Source: Pardosa pseudoannulata (Eukaryota > Arthropoda > Arachnida > Araneae > Lycosidae). From it: 64,000 bases of DNA. Made by a program: the position numbers and the translations under genes. Positions within the stretch are counted from its first letter, which is position 1. Each line of letters starts with the position of its first letter. Positions 12,420 through 22,080 of the stretch are shown here, piece by piece. Below the pieces are notes generated by a model. That model worked only from the letters and a program-made list of their open reading frames with translations. It made no database searches and was not told where the DNA came from. The stretch lies in the NCBI GenBank assembly GCA_032207245.1, contig CM063498.1:55188490-55252489 (forward strand). Reading direction: 5' to 3'.

Positions 12420-12945
12420 CCCTTTGCCTTAAAACAACGTATGGGAGACGTGATCGTACTGCTGTGCCTAAAATGAGAACCTCGTATCACACACGTGATG
12501 ATTCTTTCTGGCATAAAGTGAAAAGCTCATGTCAGACATGTTAATGTTTCTAGGTGATAAAGTTTTTGTTTTTGCCTTATTGTTTGTTACAGTTACAATA
12601 TAAGAGTTGGCCGTTTATTCTTAGGAGTCATTGCAATAGAGTATTATATTATATGCAATAAATAATTAACTGTTGGTGCTTAAAAAATTCATAAAAAATT
12701 TAACAATTTAACCTAATGGCAAAAAGAAAAATTGATACTAATAACGGTGCAGGAAAGTGTTATTACACCTTAGAAACTGAAACAGAAACCGATTTGGATA
12801 CATCTGAAGTATCATTGTAGTTTGGCCTGTAAAACAAGTGTGCAAAATTTAGTTAGTGATAAAACTTTTTCTGGTTACGACGCATGAGAAAATCTTTCAT
12901 CGAAAGTGGAACACACAATCGTAGCTCGATTTATAAGGCAAGAGG
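12420..12945 (+). mobile_element. Internally deleted piggyBac-type element, 526 bp
   Basis: TTAA flanks both ends (12416-12419 and 12946-12949). Terminal inverted repeats are CCCTTTGCCTT on the left and AAGGCAAGAGG on the right (9 of 11 positions agree). Copy B of the host repeat has a single TTAA at the equivalent point (near 15386), so the insertion and its TTAA duplication are visible directly. Inside is a short frame resembling the amino end of a piggyBac transposase (12716-12820). TTAA target duplication and CCY(T/C)TTGCC-like ends are standard for the piggyBac superfamily. Confidence 0.85.
12716..12820 (+). pseudogene. piggyBac transposase N-terminal remnant
   Basis: A 34-residue frame starting MAKRK and rich in Glu, Asp and Thr (ETETETDLDTSE), ending in TAG. 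A basic MAKRK start followed by an acidic stretch is typical of piggyBac transposase N-termini, and it lies inside a TTAA-flanked element. The DDE catalytic core and the C-terminal zinc ribbon are absent, so it cannot make a transposase. The match rests on composition and context rather than a catalytic motif. Confidence 0.5.
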
Positions 12946-13070
12946 TTAAAACCAAATTTAAAAATTTAAAAATGTACTTTCTTTATTAAATGTATGGAAA
13001 TTCTCGTATCCTGTTCTGCACTCAATCAGTTTCATTCTTTGCTTTTATTTGATTAGCTTCATTTTCTAAC

Positions 13071-14029
13071 TTCCTATTTCTGCTTGTGTTTTCTTTAACC
13101 TAAAGCTAATGATATTCGATAGCAGACCTATAATAAATTCTTTAAACAAAATTTGAAAACATTGTTTCCATTTGTAATTACTCTGATTTAATTACATGTA
13201 GCGAACTTGTCTCCAATTTGATGATTGAAAACTACCGCACCCTGCTTTGCAGCTAACCTAAAATATAAACAATTCTCCTAGACTTTCATTACGTATATGA
13301 CACGAGATAAATAAAGTAATTTTTTATATTCTATCACTTTTGCACTAATTGTGTGTATATATGTAAAGAGAAAAACTCAAAAGGATTTCACAAGTTATAT
13401 TTTTTTCAAAATATATATCTCTACTTCTTGCACCATAGTTCATTACAACTAATATGCGATTAAATATAATTTATCTCATGGTTGATAATTACAAATTAGA
13501 TGACTGACAGAAATGGAAAAAAAATATATCATATTTAATAGGATTCTATCCTTCGCCAACTGCTATATAGGCCTAGTACTTAAACAACTGTTTTTTTCTT
13601 AACTTTTAATGAAAAATATCAGAAGATAAAAGAATTCAGTTCAGTCTGGAAGCATAATTGCTGAGTATCTAGAATTTTAAAACAAAAACGTTCTGGAAAG
13701 AGAAGAAATTATGTATAAACTTAAAAAGAATGAGTTATTTTGAAGGATCTAGGTATGAGACCTTAAAACTGGATGCACGAATCTGCTGATTATCTAACAT
13801 TTCAAAATAATTTTTTTCTGAAAAATTAAGAAGTGATTATTTGAACTTACAAAGAATGAATTATTTTGAACGCCCAAGAACGAACAGTAAAAAATGGATT
13901 CTCACATTGTTATTTGCATTTCAATAGAATTCCAAACTTCATTCCAAAATACCGGGAACGCCATAAAATGATACGAGCAATGATTAAGTATACAATTATT
14001 CGCTTTTCTCCTAAAGCTTAATATTAACT
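13071..14029. other. Non-coding, nothing recognised
   Basis: Sequence between copies A and B of the paralogous repeat. Two short passages resemble each other loosely (around 13620-13760 and 13790-13890: CTGAGTATCTAGAATTTTAAAACAAAAA versus CTGATTATCTAACATTTCAAAATAATTT), suggesting an old ~130-bp duplication. No coding motif seen. Confidence 0.45.
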
Positions 14030-14113
14030 TACAGTAATTCAAAATGTTTTGTTTATTTAACTGCACATAGGTTGGTATATTGTTTTTAATTCCGTTTATA
14101 AATTTACTAATAT

Positions 14114-14617
14114 TGCCATATTTCAAACGCTACCTACCTAGCTCATTAGCACAATGGTTAAAGTCGTGGGCTACAAACCGGAAAGTCTCCGGTTCGATCA
14201 TGAGGCAGGACAAATTTATTTTCGTAATAGAGCGATTTCAAACAACGTCACAAACTACTTTAATGCCCTTTCCATTCATTTTCATATTTAAAATAGCCAA
14301 TAGGCAGTCAATGAGCCTCCCTTCCATTTGAAACGAAAGCCAGAATTGTCATAAGTTGAGATGTGTCCTGCTGTCTGAAATAACCCTATTATATGTCCGA
14401 TTTATTAAATAGTCAAGAAGACTTCTAAATTATGCAAATTTTCTGTTCCATTAAAATACATCTAGAATGTTCTGTTACCATATAAAAGCCTCTGTTAAAA
14501 CTGCTAGCAGCAGTTGTTGTTTGAGTACGAGCTAGGTAACTGGGAATTTAATAAACGATGTTATTTTTTAAACTTGACTCTTCATTGTGGGCCACCAGTA
14601 CTTGCATCCTCATGACA
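14114..14617 (+). mobile_element. Solo LTR, 504 bp
   Basis: Begins TGCCATA and ends ATGACA, flanked by ATAT (14110-14113) and GTAT (14618-14621), a 4-bp target duplication with one change. The paralogous empty site in copy A reads TTAATATGACC, confirming the ends. Within it, TATAAAAG at 14481-14488 and AATAAA at 14550-14555 lie in the order and spacing of an LTR promoter and poly(A) signal. A 4-bp duplication favours a Ty3/gypsy-type integrase, which is inference. No internal region or second LTR is present, so it is a recombination remnant. The U3 part carries a tRNA-like sequence. Confidence 0.7.
14133..14209 (+). other. tRNA-like sequence / possible SINE head
   Basis: A 77-bp stretch with a box A-like motif (TAGCTCATTAGCACAATGG) and a box B-like motif (GGTTCGATC) at tRNA spacing. 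CCTACCT at the 5' end can pair with AGGCAGG at the 3' end at six of seven positions, as an acceptor stem. The T stem is degenerate and the anticodon stem is poor, so I do not call a functional tRNA. It lies in the U3 region of the solo LTR; it could be a SINE inserted into the LTR before amplification or a tRNA-like promoter acquired by the LTR. Confidence 0.5.
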
Positions 14618-14711
14618 GTATGACCAAAAAATAAAGGAAACTTACAAAAAAGGGCATGGTTTGGCTAATTTTCCGCTATCTTAGTTCCGCCAAGCTCTAG
14701 CCTTGGCTTAA

Positions 14712-15280
14712 CCCATTCCGGTAAAATGACGAGTCTAGCTCGTCATTAGTTTTTCATTCCATACCGCACAATGACGAGCTACACTCGTCATCCGATTAAA
14801 GTTACTGTTAAATATGATAATTAATTTAGTTTAAAATTTCTAGTGTACTGAATTTGGCAACACTTTTATCATTTGTGAAAATCACAAGTCACTATTGCAT
14901 ATTGTTTACTTAGAATTTCTTGGTACAAGTCATTGCCAAATTAATGAGTGAGAATAAAAGAAAACCTACTAAGAAATGCCGTGTGTGTTACAAGAATCAA
15001 ATTAAAAGTGAGACTACTTGGCGGTGTAAACAATTAAGAATTCCTTTGCACTTTGTTTTGAAAAGTACCACTAGCTTGAAAACTATTATCTGTATACCTT
15101 ATTAATGTTTTGCTTTGATATTTTCTTAATTTTATTATTTCTGATATTATTTAACACTATGTAAAAAGTGGATTTTAATTAAGAATATGTAAGAACTGTA
15201 AAATGAAACAAGTTTTTTAAATAAAAATTAAATGGTTATTTCATGCACAGTTTTTCATTATTAAATCATACTGGAAGGGG
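14712..15280 (+). mobile_element. Internally deleted piggyBac-type element, 569 bp
   Basis: TTAA flanks both ends (14708-14711 and 15281-15284). The terminal inverted repeats are CCCATTCCGGTA and TACTGGAAGGGG (revcomp CCCCTTCCAGTA). Two palindromes sit just inside the left end: ATGACGAGTCTAGCTCGTCAT (14726-14746) and ATGACGAGCTACACTCGTCAT (about 14770-14790). It retains the 3' end of a piggyBac transposase. Copy A of the host repeat is uninterrupted at this point (near 12311). The TIR differs from that of the 12420 element, so these are two different piggyBac families. Confidence 0.85.
14944..15105 (+). pseudogene. piggyBac transposase C-terminal zinc-ribbon remnant
   Basis: From the Met at 14944 the frame reads SENKRKPTKKCRVCYKNQ then SETTWRCKQLRIPLHF. 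This matches the cysteine-rich tail of piggyBac transposases (CxxC, about 15 residues, CxxC, then PLC/H). The cysteine expected two residues after CKQ is Leu here, and after PLHF the frame diverges from the family, so a small frameshift is likely. The DDE catalytic core is absent. The zinc-ribbon normally contributes to terminus recognition. It is open to 15105 by chance. Confidence 0.75.
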
Positions 15281-15620
15281 TTAAACACACTTCATTTAAA
15301 ATTAAAACTGCCCAAAATAAATAAACAATTACCACTTCAACCGAAACACAGTAATAAATTTAAAATAAAATTTTTACATTTAAACCAAATTTAGAAGTTT
15401 AAAAATTTACTCTCTCTATTAAATATATGGAAATTCCCGTGCCCTGTTATGCACTCAACCCGTTTCATTTTTTATTTCTAAATTATTCCAAAAACGTTCC
15501 ATTCTTAAGAGGCGGTGCCTAGTAAATTAAAAGCAAAAAATATACCCTTCCTGTGTTAGCAGCATTTTCAATTTATTGTTCATTGCTATCCTTTTTAAAC
15601 TTTAAAATTTCTTGAAGGGA

Positions 15621-16159
15621 ATTTCTGAGTAGAGTGCAAAAAGTACTCAAAATGCTACCGACACATTTAATTTCCCAAGAACCCCCAAAAAGGAAATCCC
15701 AGAGGAAGAAAAAATTATAGTGATATTTGTCTCTGAAAGGGATTCACTTGTCATTTCCAGGAATTTATAAATCTTGCAAGTTTAAAGATAGAAAAAGATC
15801 TTGGATTTCATACTTCTATAATACAAATTCTTTTAATACGATGCCGTTGTTTCAAGAAATCCCAAAGTCAATTCCGTATATTTTTAAAGTACATAAATTT
15901 CATGTAAGCTCTTTTGAATTGCTTTGAGAGTTCATTAATCATAAAGTATTTTTTTCTGAAAGTATTTGTTGTATATTACTCAAATATTTAAACCAATATC
16001 GGTGTAACTATTACTTTTTTATAGTTGAATTCCTTTAAAAAAAAGTCATAACATTTTAAGCGTAAAATTTTATGGCTAATGTACAAATTATTCAATACTG
16101 TATTTTCTATAAAGAATAAATGTACAACAAGGACTGTTATCAGTAGTATCATTAATGCG
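15621..16159. other. Non-coding, nothing recognised
   Basis: AT-rich sequence. A 66-codon frame (15727-15927) has no domain that I recognise. Confidence 0.5.
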
Positions 16160-16960
16160 TTGTAAAAAATTTTAGTTCCTAGTTCTCATATGTGTGAAAC
16201 ATGTAAGCCCATCCTGTCTTCTGGGAACAGGTGTCAGTATATTCGAATTCAGCGTATGGCATCGATGTTCTAGTCGTTCCGAAGCAACTTTAAGATCAAC
16301 AAATCCAGGTCTAATTATTAGCCCTTATGTGTTCCCCATCACAATGAGCACGATTGTGCTGGAATTTCACAGTGTGATATGTTTGATGCTACCTTACACA
16401 TATTTCACCATGCGTTATTCACTCCCTTGTCATATGACATTTCACTCATTATGCGTTATGATAAACTTTAGTCCTAGTTGTCATATGTAAGAAATATATA
16501 TCAACCTGTCTTGCCATTTAGTAATAGGCGTCTGTGAAGTTGAAACCACGTTTAACAAGATACCAAGCACAATGAGGACCATTGTGCTGAAATTTCACAG
16601 TGTGATAAGTTTGATGCTATCTTACACATATTTCACCATGCGTTATTCACTCCCTTATCACATGACATTTCATTCATTATGCGTTATGATAAACTTTAGT
16701 CCTAGCTGTCATATGTAAGAAACATGTATCAACCTGTCCTGCCATTTGGTAACAGGCGTCAGTGGGTTTGAATCCATGTTTTGACAAGATGTCCATCATC
16801 AGATGTTCAGAATCATTTTAAACAATAGGTTTCGATCGAATTACTAGTCCTTATGTATGCCCCAGCGCAATGAGCATTATTGTGCTGGGATTTCACAGTA
16901 AGAAAAATTTCATGTTATCCAACACATTTTATGTTATCCACACACTTCATGTTATCCAAC
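16160..16960 (+). repeat. Tandem repeat, 298-bp unit with a 228-bp deletion form
   Basis: CAATGAG..CATTGTGCTG(G)AATTTCACAG recurs at 16342, 16570 and 16868 (intervals 228 and 298). TAGTTCCTAGTT(C/G)TCATATGT(G)-type motifs recur near 16175, 16470 and 16700. The first and last units contain about 70 bp (CTAATTATTAGCCCTTATGTGTTCCCC-type) that the middle unit lacks. Open frames at 16194-16490 and 16870-17103 are readings through this array. Confidence 0.85.
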
Positions 16961-17108
16961 CATTTCATTCTGCCATCAAATTTAATAATGAATATATGAT
17001 ATTTCCGCATTCTGATCCAGGTCTTTTGACAATGCACAATATACCTATGGACTTGTGTTCTGTTTTTCTATATTTCAAATACCAAGATGAAGCACTGTTT
17101 TAATATTT

Positions 17109-17294
17109 TTAAATCATATTCAGTTTCCATACTCTTATTTCAATAGCCTCTAGAGCATCAGAGTCAGACATAACATGTTTTATATGGGATTTAGCTATCA
17201 AGTTATTTTTTACAAAGATCACAATTCCAAAAGCAATTTGTCTTGAACGCCGGAGGGAAAAAGACTTATAATTCTTAAAGAGGTAATATTCCAA
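17109..17294 (-). pseudogene. Non-LTR retrotransposon endonuclease fragment
   Basis: The minus-strand frame reads LRRSRQIAFGIVIFVKNNL, then SDSDALEAIEIRV. This resembles the R(x)DR..GGGVAIFVK..L and LEAIGIE stretches of the apurinic-like endonuclease of jockey/R1-type non-LTR elements. The usual GGG is degenerate (FGI) and no catalytic Asp/His/Asn motifs adjoin it. The reverse transcriptase is absent. It is therefore a small 5' relic; the similarity is partial and by eye. Confidence 0.5.
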
Positions 17295-17734
17295 ACTATC
17301 AGTAGAGGCACCACTCTTAACAATATCAATGTCATCAGGATCTTCAATAAAATAAATGTTTTAATTCAGTGAATTTGTCTTGCGTGAGGCAACTACATTC
17401 CAATTACTTTTATTTCTTCAATGTACAACGTCAATGGTTCTTCACCATCTCGCATAGCGTTCATGTAGCAATATATGCCGTCAAAGCCTTAGTGTCAGTT
17501 CTCATTCTTTAATTACAGCTAAACACAGTTTTCTTCACCGAGAACACTATTTCTAGGGTTCAGTTTAAGCTTTGGTATCCACCTTCTTATACATAAGCTC
17601 TTTTAAACAGTCTATTCCTTTGCATATTGTGATGGAGAAAAAAAACAGAATAATTGAGTGATAAAAGAACTATTCGACGTTCTTTTTTATGTCTTAGAAA
17701 CTAAGATTTATTTTCCTTTATTTGGTGCAAAACC
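17295..17734. other. Non-coding, nothing recognised
   Basis: No further endonuclease or RT motif could be followed on the minus strand beyond about 17330. No array or TIR seen before the hAT element. Confidence 0.45.
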
Positions 17735-18293
17735 TAACGTGACCAAACGTCCCGTTTTGAACTTGACTGTCTCTTTTTACAATTACGAGTCCCGATGTCC
17801 CCGAAATGAACTGTGGGACGCAAAATTGTCCCGTTTTCAGAAACCGAACGAAAATGTGAGTATCAGATGACCGGTCACCGCCCTGCTTTTCTATTGTAAT
17901 TGAATATATATTATGTTTGCCTCCTACAAACTACTCCAGTAGAAAGAGTATTTTCTATTATGAACAAATTGCGGACATCTGAGAATACCCAGTTACAAAT
18001 TTCAGTTCTAAAGGCGATGTTGATAATTAAGGTGAATATAAAAGAAACGTGCCAAGTGTTTCATTCTTACTTGAAATCGTCACCAGCTATGTTAAAACAA
18101 ATTTGTTCTTCTGATAAATATAAATATAACTAAACATTTTGGGTACCTATATTTTGTGATACGTAACTTTTAAACCAACTAACTTTTTCTGAATAAATAA
18201 CTTTAAGTGTTGTTTATTTCATCAACTACCTGTGATTTGACCTAAATAAACAAATATCCCGCTTTAAATAAAAAAAAATAAATGGTCACATTA
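17735..18293 (+). mobile_element. hAT element, internally deleted, 559 bp
   Basis: Ends are TAACGTGACCA (left) and TGGTCACATTA (right), inverted with one mismatch, each followed inward by a GTCCCG/CGGGAT motif. Flanks are TGCAAAACC (17726-17734) and TGCAAACC (18294-18301), an 8-bp target duplication with one extra A. The 8-bp duplication and the encoded dimerisation domain place it in hAT. The left ~150 bp holds several GTCCCG/CGGGAC repeats, likely transposase-binding subterminal motifs. It is internally deleted. Confidence 0.8.
17900..18133 (+). pseudogene. hAT transposase C-terminal dimerisation domain
   Basis: The frame contains TTPVERVFSIMNKLRT followed by ALKAMLIIKVN. This is the hallmark of the hAT C-terminal dimerisation region (VER.FS..N.....R..L....L.....I). 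The residues before TTPVERVF are not hAT-like, so the open frame is a chance 5' extension into deleted sequence. It lacks the BED finger and the RNase H-like DDE core. TAA at 18131-18133 is likely the original stop, about 160 bp before the element's right end. Confidence 0.8.
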
Positions 18294-18301
18294 TGCAAAC
18301 C

Positions 18302-18720
18302 ACATCTTTTTACCTTTATTCCATCTCAAAATCAATTTAAAAACATTTCTCTCTTTTAAGATTACCAGGTATCTGAACAAATCTTTATTCTGGTTTGAAT
18401 TTAGCCACATTCTACATTCGACACATTTTTGATATGGAGCTGTGGCGGCAGCCTTTGATACTTTCCTACCAACGTAGATACATTCCTGCGATAGTCAAAA
18501 CAGTCTCATCTCGGCTCTTACAAATCTGCTGACAACAGCATTTCTTTTGTCCGACCTAAGTACGTGTACTAAGAAGTACTCTCTTATCGGCTGCCATTGA
18601 GTAGAATAACAAAAATAGCTTTTCACAAAAAAAAATGTATAAAAAATATTTTTATCGTAAATTCCTGTCACAGTTTTAGTAGTAAGCTAAGTGTTAAGTT
18701 ACAAAACACACTCACATATG
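18302..18720. other. Non-coding, nothing recognised
   Basis: Sequence between the hAT element and the first TA microsatellite; no motif recognised. Confidence 0.45.
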
Positions 18721-18918
<198 letters not shown>

Positions 18919-18939
18919 ACTCACTACACATGCACAAGA

Positions 18940-19870
18940 TATACAGAGTGTGCCAAAAGGTCATTTACAAACTTAACATGCTGGTCTGTCATATCATGAT
19001 GAACAAGATCTACATAGAAGTTAGTGTCTGAAAAGGCAAACTGAGACCACTAAAGCGTTATGATCACAAGTGTGGAGCAGGAGAAAAAAATTATATCGAC
19101 AGAGCTGTTAATATGATTTTTACTACAGATGATGATTAATTACATCACAGCAAATGCTCAAAATTGTTTCCGTTCGCCACAATGCACGTTTCACAACGTC
19201 GGCTCATGGATTTACGAACCCGTTCAAATTCGCTAGGAGTGTCACGGACAAGTGCTGCCACTTCCCCGATCCATGTCCTATGTAACGGGTGTCTCGTACA
19301 CCATGGACTTCATGTGTTTCCATAGGTAGAAATCCAAGCGAGTCAGGTCTGGGATCTCGGCGGCCATGCGACTGGTCCACCTCCAGCGATAGTATCGATC
19401 CAGCGATTAGGATAAGTCCTATCGAGGCATTTTTGAACAGTGTAGCTAAAGTGGGCAGGCGCTCCATCGTGCTGAAACCAGATGTTTCGGCTGGAACGTC
19501 ACTCATTAATTCCGGCAAAACTCTTTCTAGAAAAATTTAATAGGTATTTCCGTTGAGGCGTACACGTAGAGCGAATCAACATGTCACCGATAATACCAGC
19601 ATAAACGTTTAAAGTGAAACGTTGTTGATGTGCATGGGCACGTGCACACCTTGGGTTTTCATGCGCTCATATGTGCATGTTGTGCAGGACCCCTAAGGAG
19701 TAGTTATAAGTAATGGAATAGGAGAATTGTAGCGGTCAAGCCCAGACATTGATGCATCCGTGAGTGATGGGAGCAGTGGCCAAGCAATAATGTCATTTTT
19801 CACCAAAGAGAGCATTTTAATGAGCCCAAATGCACACCCGAAGGGGATGTAGATGTATATAATAATCTTT
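18940..19870 (-). mobile_element. Degenerate mariner/Tc1-superfamily element
   Basis: The 3' side (in + coordinates, left) has ACAGAGTGTGCCAAAAGGT at about 18943-18961, like the ACAGGGTGTCCCAAAA ends of many mariner-like elements. The transposase remnant lies at 19150-19690 on the minus strand. The right end is not defined. The right part (about 19715-19860) is similar to 21755-21905 (GTAGCGGTCAAGC..., AATGTCA..TTTCAC(C)AAA...ATTTTAATGAG...CGAAGGGG), so this stretch belongs to a dispersed family or marks a second copy. No intact frame. Confidence 0.6.
19150..19690 (-). pseudogene. DDE transposase pseudogene (mariner/IS630-Tc1 superfamily)
   Basis: On the minus strand one can follow, across several frames, FTLNVYAGIIGD, WFQHDGAPAHFS, GPVAWPPRSQ, LTRLDFYLW and MKSMVYETPV. 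These are the conserved blocks of the mariner/IS630-Tc1 catalytic domain, with the Asp of DGAPAH and of PDLTPLDFYLW as the second and third metal ligands. Here the third motif is altered (SQT then stop, where SPDLTP is expected). Multiple frameshifts and stops show it is dead. The longest open piece, 19204-19518, is only partly in frame with the transposase. Confidence 0.8.
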
Positions 19871-19879
19871 TAGTTAATA

Positions 19880-20425
19880 TACAAGGCGTTTCCTTTTAAT
19901 TTTGTATAATATATTTTACTGTGTTTCCCCTTGCAAGACCGAACACTGGTGTGTGTGTGTGTCGTAAATACTTTACACCACACACTTACAGGCATACATA
20001 TAAATATCTATATACATTCATTCATGCATGTATATATCTACATATGTATGTATATTACACATATATGTTCATATACGCATAAGCATTTACTTCTAAATAT
20101 GTACAAATACGTGTCTGTGTATAAATATTCTTGAACTATCTCAAAGATAGATTAGTACACTTTTAATTTTGTGTCATATCTTTTACTGTGTTTCGCCTTG
20201 GAAGAACGAACACTAGTATGTGTAATGTAAGTACTTTACAACACACAAATACATGCATACATATAAATATCTATATACATTCATTCATGCATGCATATAA
20301 CTACATATGTATGTATATTACACATATATGTTCATATATGCATAAGCATTTACATCTAAATATGCACAAATACGTGTTTGTGTATAAATATTCTTGAAAT
20401 ATCTCAAAGATAGATTAGTATTACC
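19880..20425 (+). repeat. 267-bp tandem duplication with A/T-rich tail
   Basis: Two copies (about 19880-20148 and 20149-20425) start near TTTTACTGTGTTTC and carry the same ACATGCATACATATAAATATC-like tail. TTACTG recurs at 19916 and 20183 (267 bp). The two frames at 19931-20134 and 20188-20397 are parallel readings of this repeat, not paralogous genes. A third, partial copy of the first ~70 bp lies at 22409-22475. Confidence 0.85.
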
Positions 20426-21126
20426 ACATTTAATGGTATAGCGTGGATGAAAAGTTCCTCATAACTCCGGTTAAAACACAATTTCTTTCACCTTTTTCTA
20501 ACAAAACATTTTTTAGGAAAATGTTCGTACAATATTTGAAAAAAAATGTTTTGCATCAGGCGTTGTTGAAATACATCGCTGTATTTCTTCCCTTGAAAAA
20601 TGAAATAGCAAAGAGTTTTCTTCTATTCTTGTTCATGGTCTTCATTCATGGGATTCGTTCAGCTTATTTTATGCTCTTATTAGGTTAGAAAAATAAAGAT
20701 ATCTATATAAAAATGTGAAGAAAATCATACTTTATGAGATTGTACTTTTAAAGCTCACATGTTTTAATTACTAATGAGACAGGTGAATAAGCTAATTAGT
20801 AACTGCAAAAACGTAACACAATGACAAAATACTTTATATTTCTGTTTAAAAATGATTCATGCCTCTAAATATCTCTAAAACCAAGCGTACTGGAGTTATA
20901 ATTTGCACGCACTCACACACACACTAAAAATTCCAAAACTATTAATTTCGGAAATAACCAAAATGTAGAGATCATTCCAAAATCTCAAATACACTATATT
21001 TATACACATAATAAATGGTTTTAAATTGTAAAATAATCAACTTAATAATATGATGAGTGATTGCATGAACGGGACACAAAGTATAATATATTTTAGATTT
21101 TTGTTTGAGATCGACGAATGCCTCCA
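20426..21126. other. Non-coding, nothing recognised
   Basis: AT-rich; an 81-codon frame (20443-20688) is hydrophobic but has no motif and no supporting context. I do not call it a gene. Confidence 0.45.
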
Positions 21127-21250
21127 AATATCTTTGCCTTTATTCTTAATTTATTATCTTTATCTTTTCTTAATTTTTATCTTTTCTTTATCTTTAATTT
21201 ATTTTTTATCTTTATTCTTATCTTATTATCTTTATCCTTAATTTATTAAG
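21127..21250 (+). repeat. Low-complexity TTTATCTT-type minisatellite
   Basis: Variants of TTATCTTTATTCTTAATTTA repeat irregularly over about 120 bp, producing a Leu/Phe/Tyr-rich frame (21050-21241) that mimics membrane segments but is low-complexity. Confidence 0.8.
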
Positions 21251-22080
21251 GCATACTACAGTTCTCATTTTCCCATACACACAAACACACACATTCCCAA
21301 ACAGTTTTTTTTTAATTTAAATGTCCAAAACGTAAAAACCAGTTCAAAATGTCGAGTAAACTGCATCTTTACAGCCAATAAATAGTTTAATTGCAAACCA
21401 ATCAAACAAATAAGGTGATGAGTAATTATTTGAAAGTAACACAAAGTTCAAAATATATTAGATTCTGGTTTCAGAGAGAAGCATGCCTGTAAATCTCTCT
21501 AAATTGATTTTTCATTTTAACTCTCTCAACATAATTCCAAATCTGATATTTTCAGACTAATGGATCTCTAAAGCGTGAAAACCAATCATCAATCAGGATC
21601 GAATAGTTGGACAATTACCATACTATCTGTACCAAGGTACTTTCCCACGATGGTCAACACGTGCATACACAGCTGTGGAAGATACTTCCAAGAAGAATTT
21701 AGGACTTCGATTATTGACTTCGAGTTTAGGGACCCCTGTGGAGGAGGTGTAGATCACGGAATGGTACAAACGTAACGGTCAAGCTGCGTTTGTACAGTCA
21801 GCACAGAGATGTACAGTGAGTTATAGGGGCAGGGACTAACAAAATGTCAGCTTTCACAAAAGGGCTATTTTAATGAGATTACCTGAACTCACGAAGGGGG
21901 TGCAAATGTGGGAAAATTGTACCAAACAGGCGATTGGCAAAGAAGAAAAAGGGGTGCTAAAACCGACGGGATGAGTTGAGATAGAGAGTTAAGAAAAAGG
22001 AGCCAGGATTCAAGAGTAACTGGACATCGAAATCCCAAGCCCTGCGTGCCAGCACCGCAGTCCCGTGCTCCCGAACGCCC
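21251..22080. other. Non-coding, with a segment related to 19715-19860
   Basis: Mostly unrecognised. The segment 21755-21905 resembles 19715-19860 in order and sequence, so it is a second copy of a dispersed repeat. GC rises after about 21900 (to 22190). Short frames (21575-21775 +, 21889-22128 -) show no domain that I recognise. Confidence 0.5.

Larger units (their letters stand above)
11910..13070 (+). repeat. Paralogous repeat, copy A (holds a piggyBac-type insert)
   Basis: Segments 12130-12419 and 12946-13070 align with copy B (14030-14113, 14618-14711, 15281-15475); for example ACTGCACATAGGT(G/T)GGTAT, the GGTATGGTTTGG(T)/GGCATGGTTTGG(C) block and TATGGAAATTC(T/C)CGT. A less similar block at about 11910-12070 matches 15480-15610, downstream of copy B. 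Copy A is split by the TTAA element at 12420-12945, while copy B is continuous there. Confidence 0.75.
14030..15620 (+). repeat. Paralogous repeat, copy B (split twice)
   Basis: Second copy of the repeat at 11910-13070, in three pieces: 14030-14113, 14618-14711 and 15281-15475, followed by a block (15480-15610) similar to the one upstream of copy A. The gaps are a solo LTR (14114-14617) and a piggyBac-type element (14712-15280). Copy A is uninterrupted at both points (TTAATATGACCAAAAAG near 12226 and GGGGTAAACACAG near 12311). Confidence 0.75.

Noticed and set aside
14133..14209. Functional tRNA gene
   Set aside because: Boxes A and B and an acceptor stem are visible, but the T stem and anticodon stem are degenerate and it lies within an LTR.
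16160..16960. CRISPR-like array (repeated GTCATATGTAAGAAA... units)
   Set aside because: Units are 228-298 bp with no short direct repeat/spacer structure, in a eukaryotic context; it is an ordinary tandem repeat.
19931..20397. Two similar His/Tyr/Ile-rich frames in tandem
   Set aside because: They are parallel readings of the two copies of the 267-bp tandem repeat, not paralogous genes.
21050..21241. Hydrophobic frame resembling membrane segments
   Set aside because: It translates the TTTATCTT low-complexity tract.
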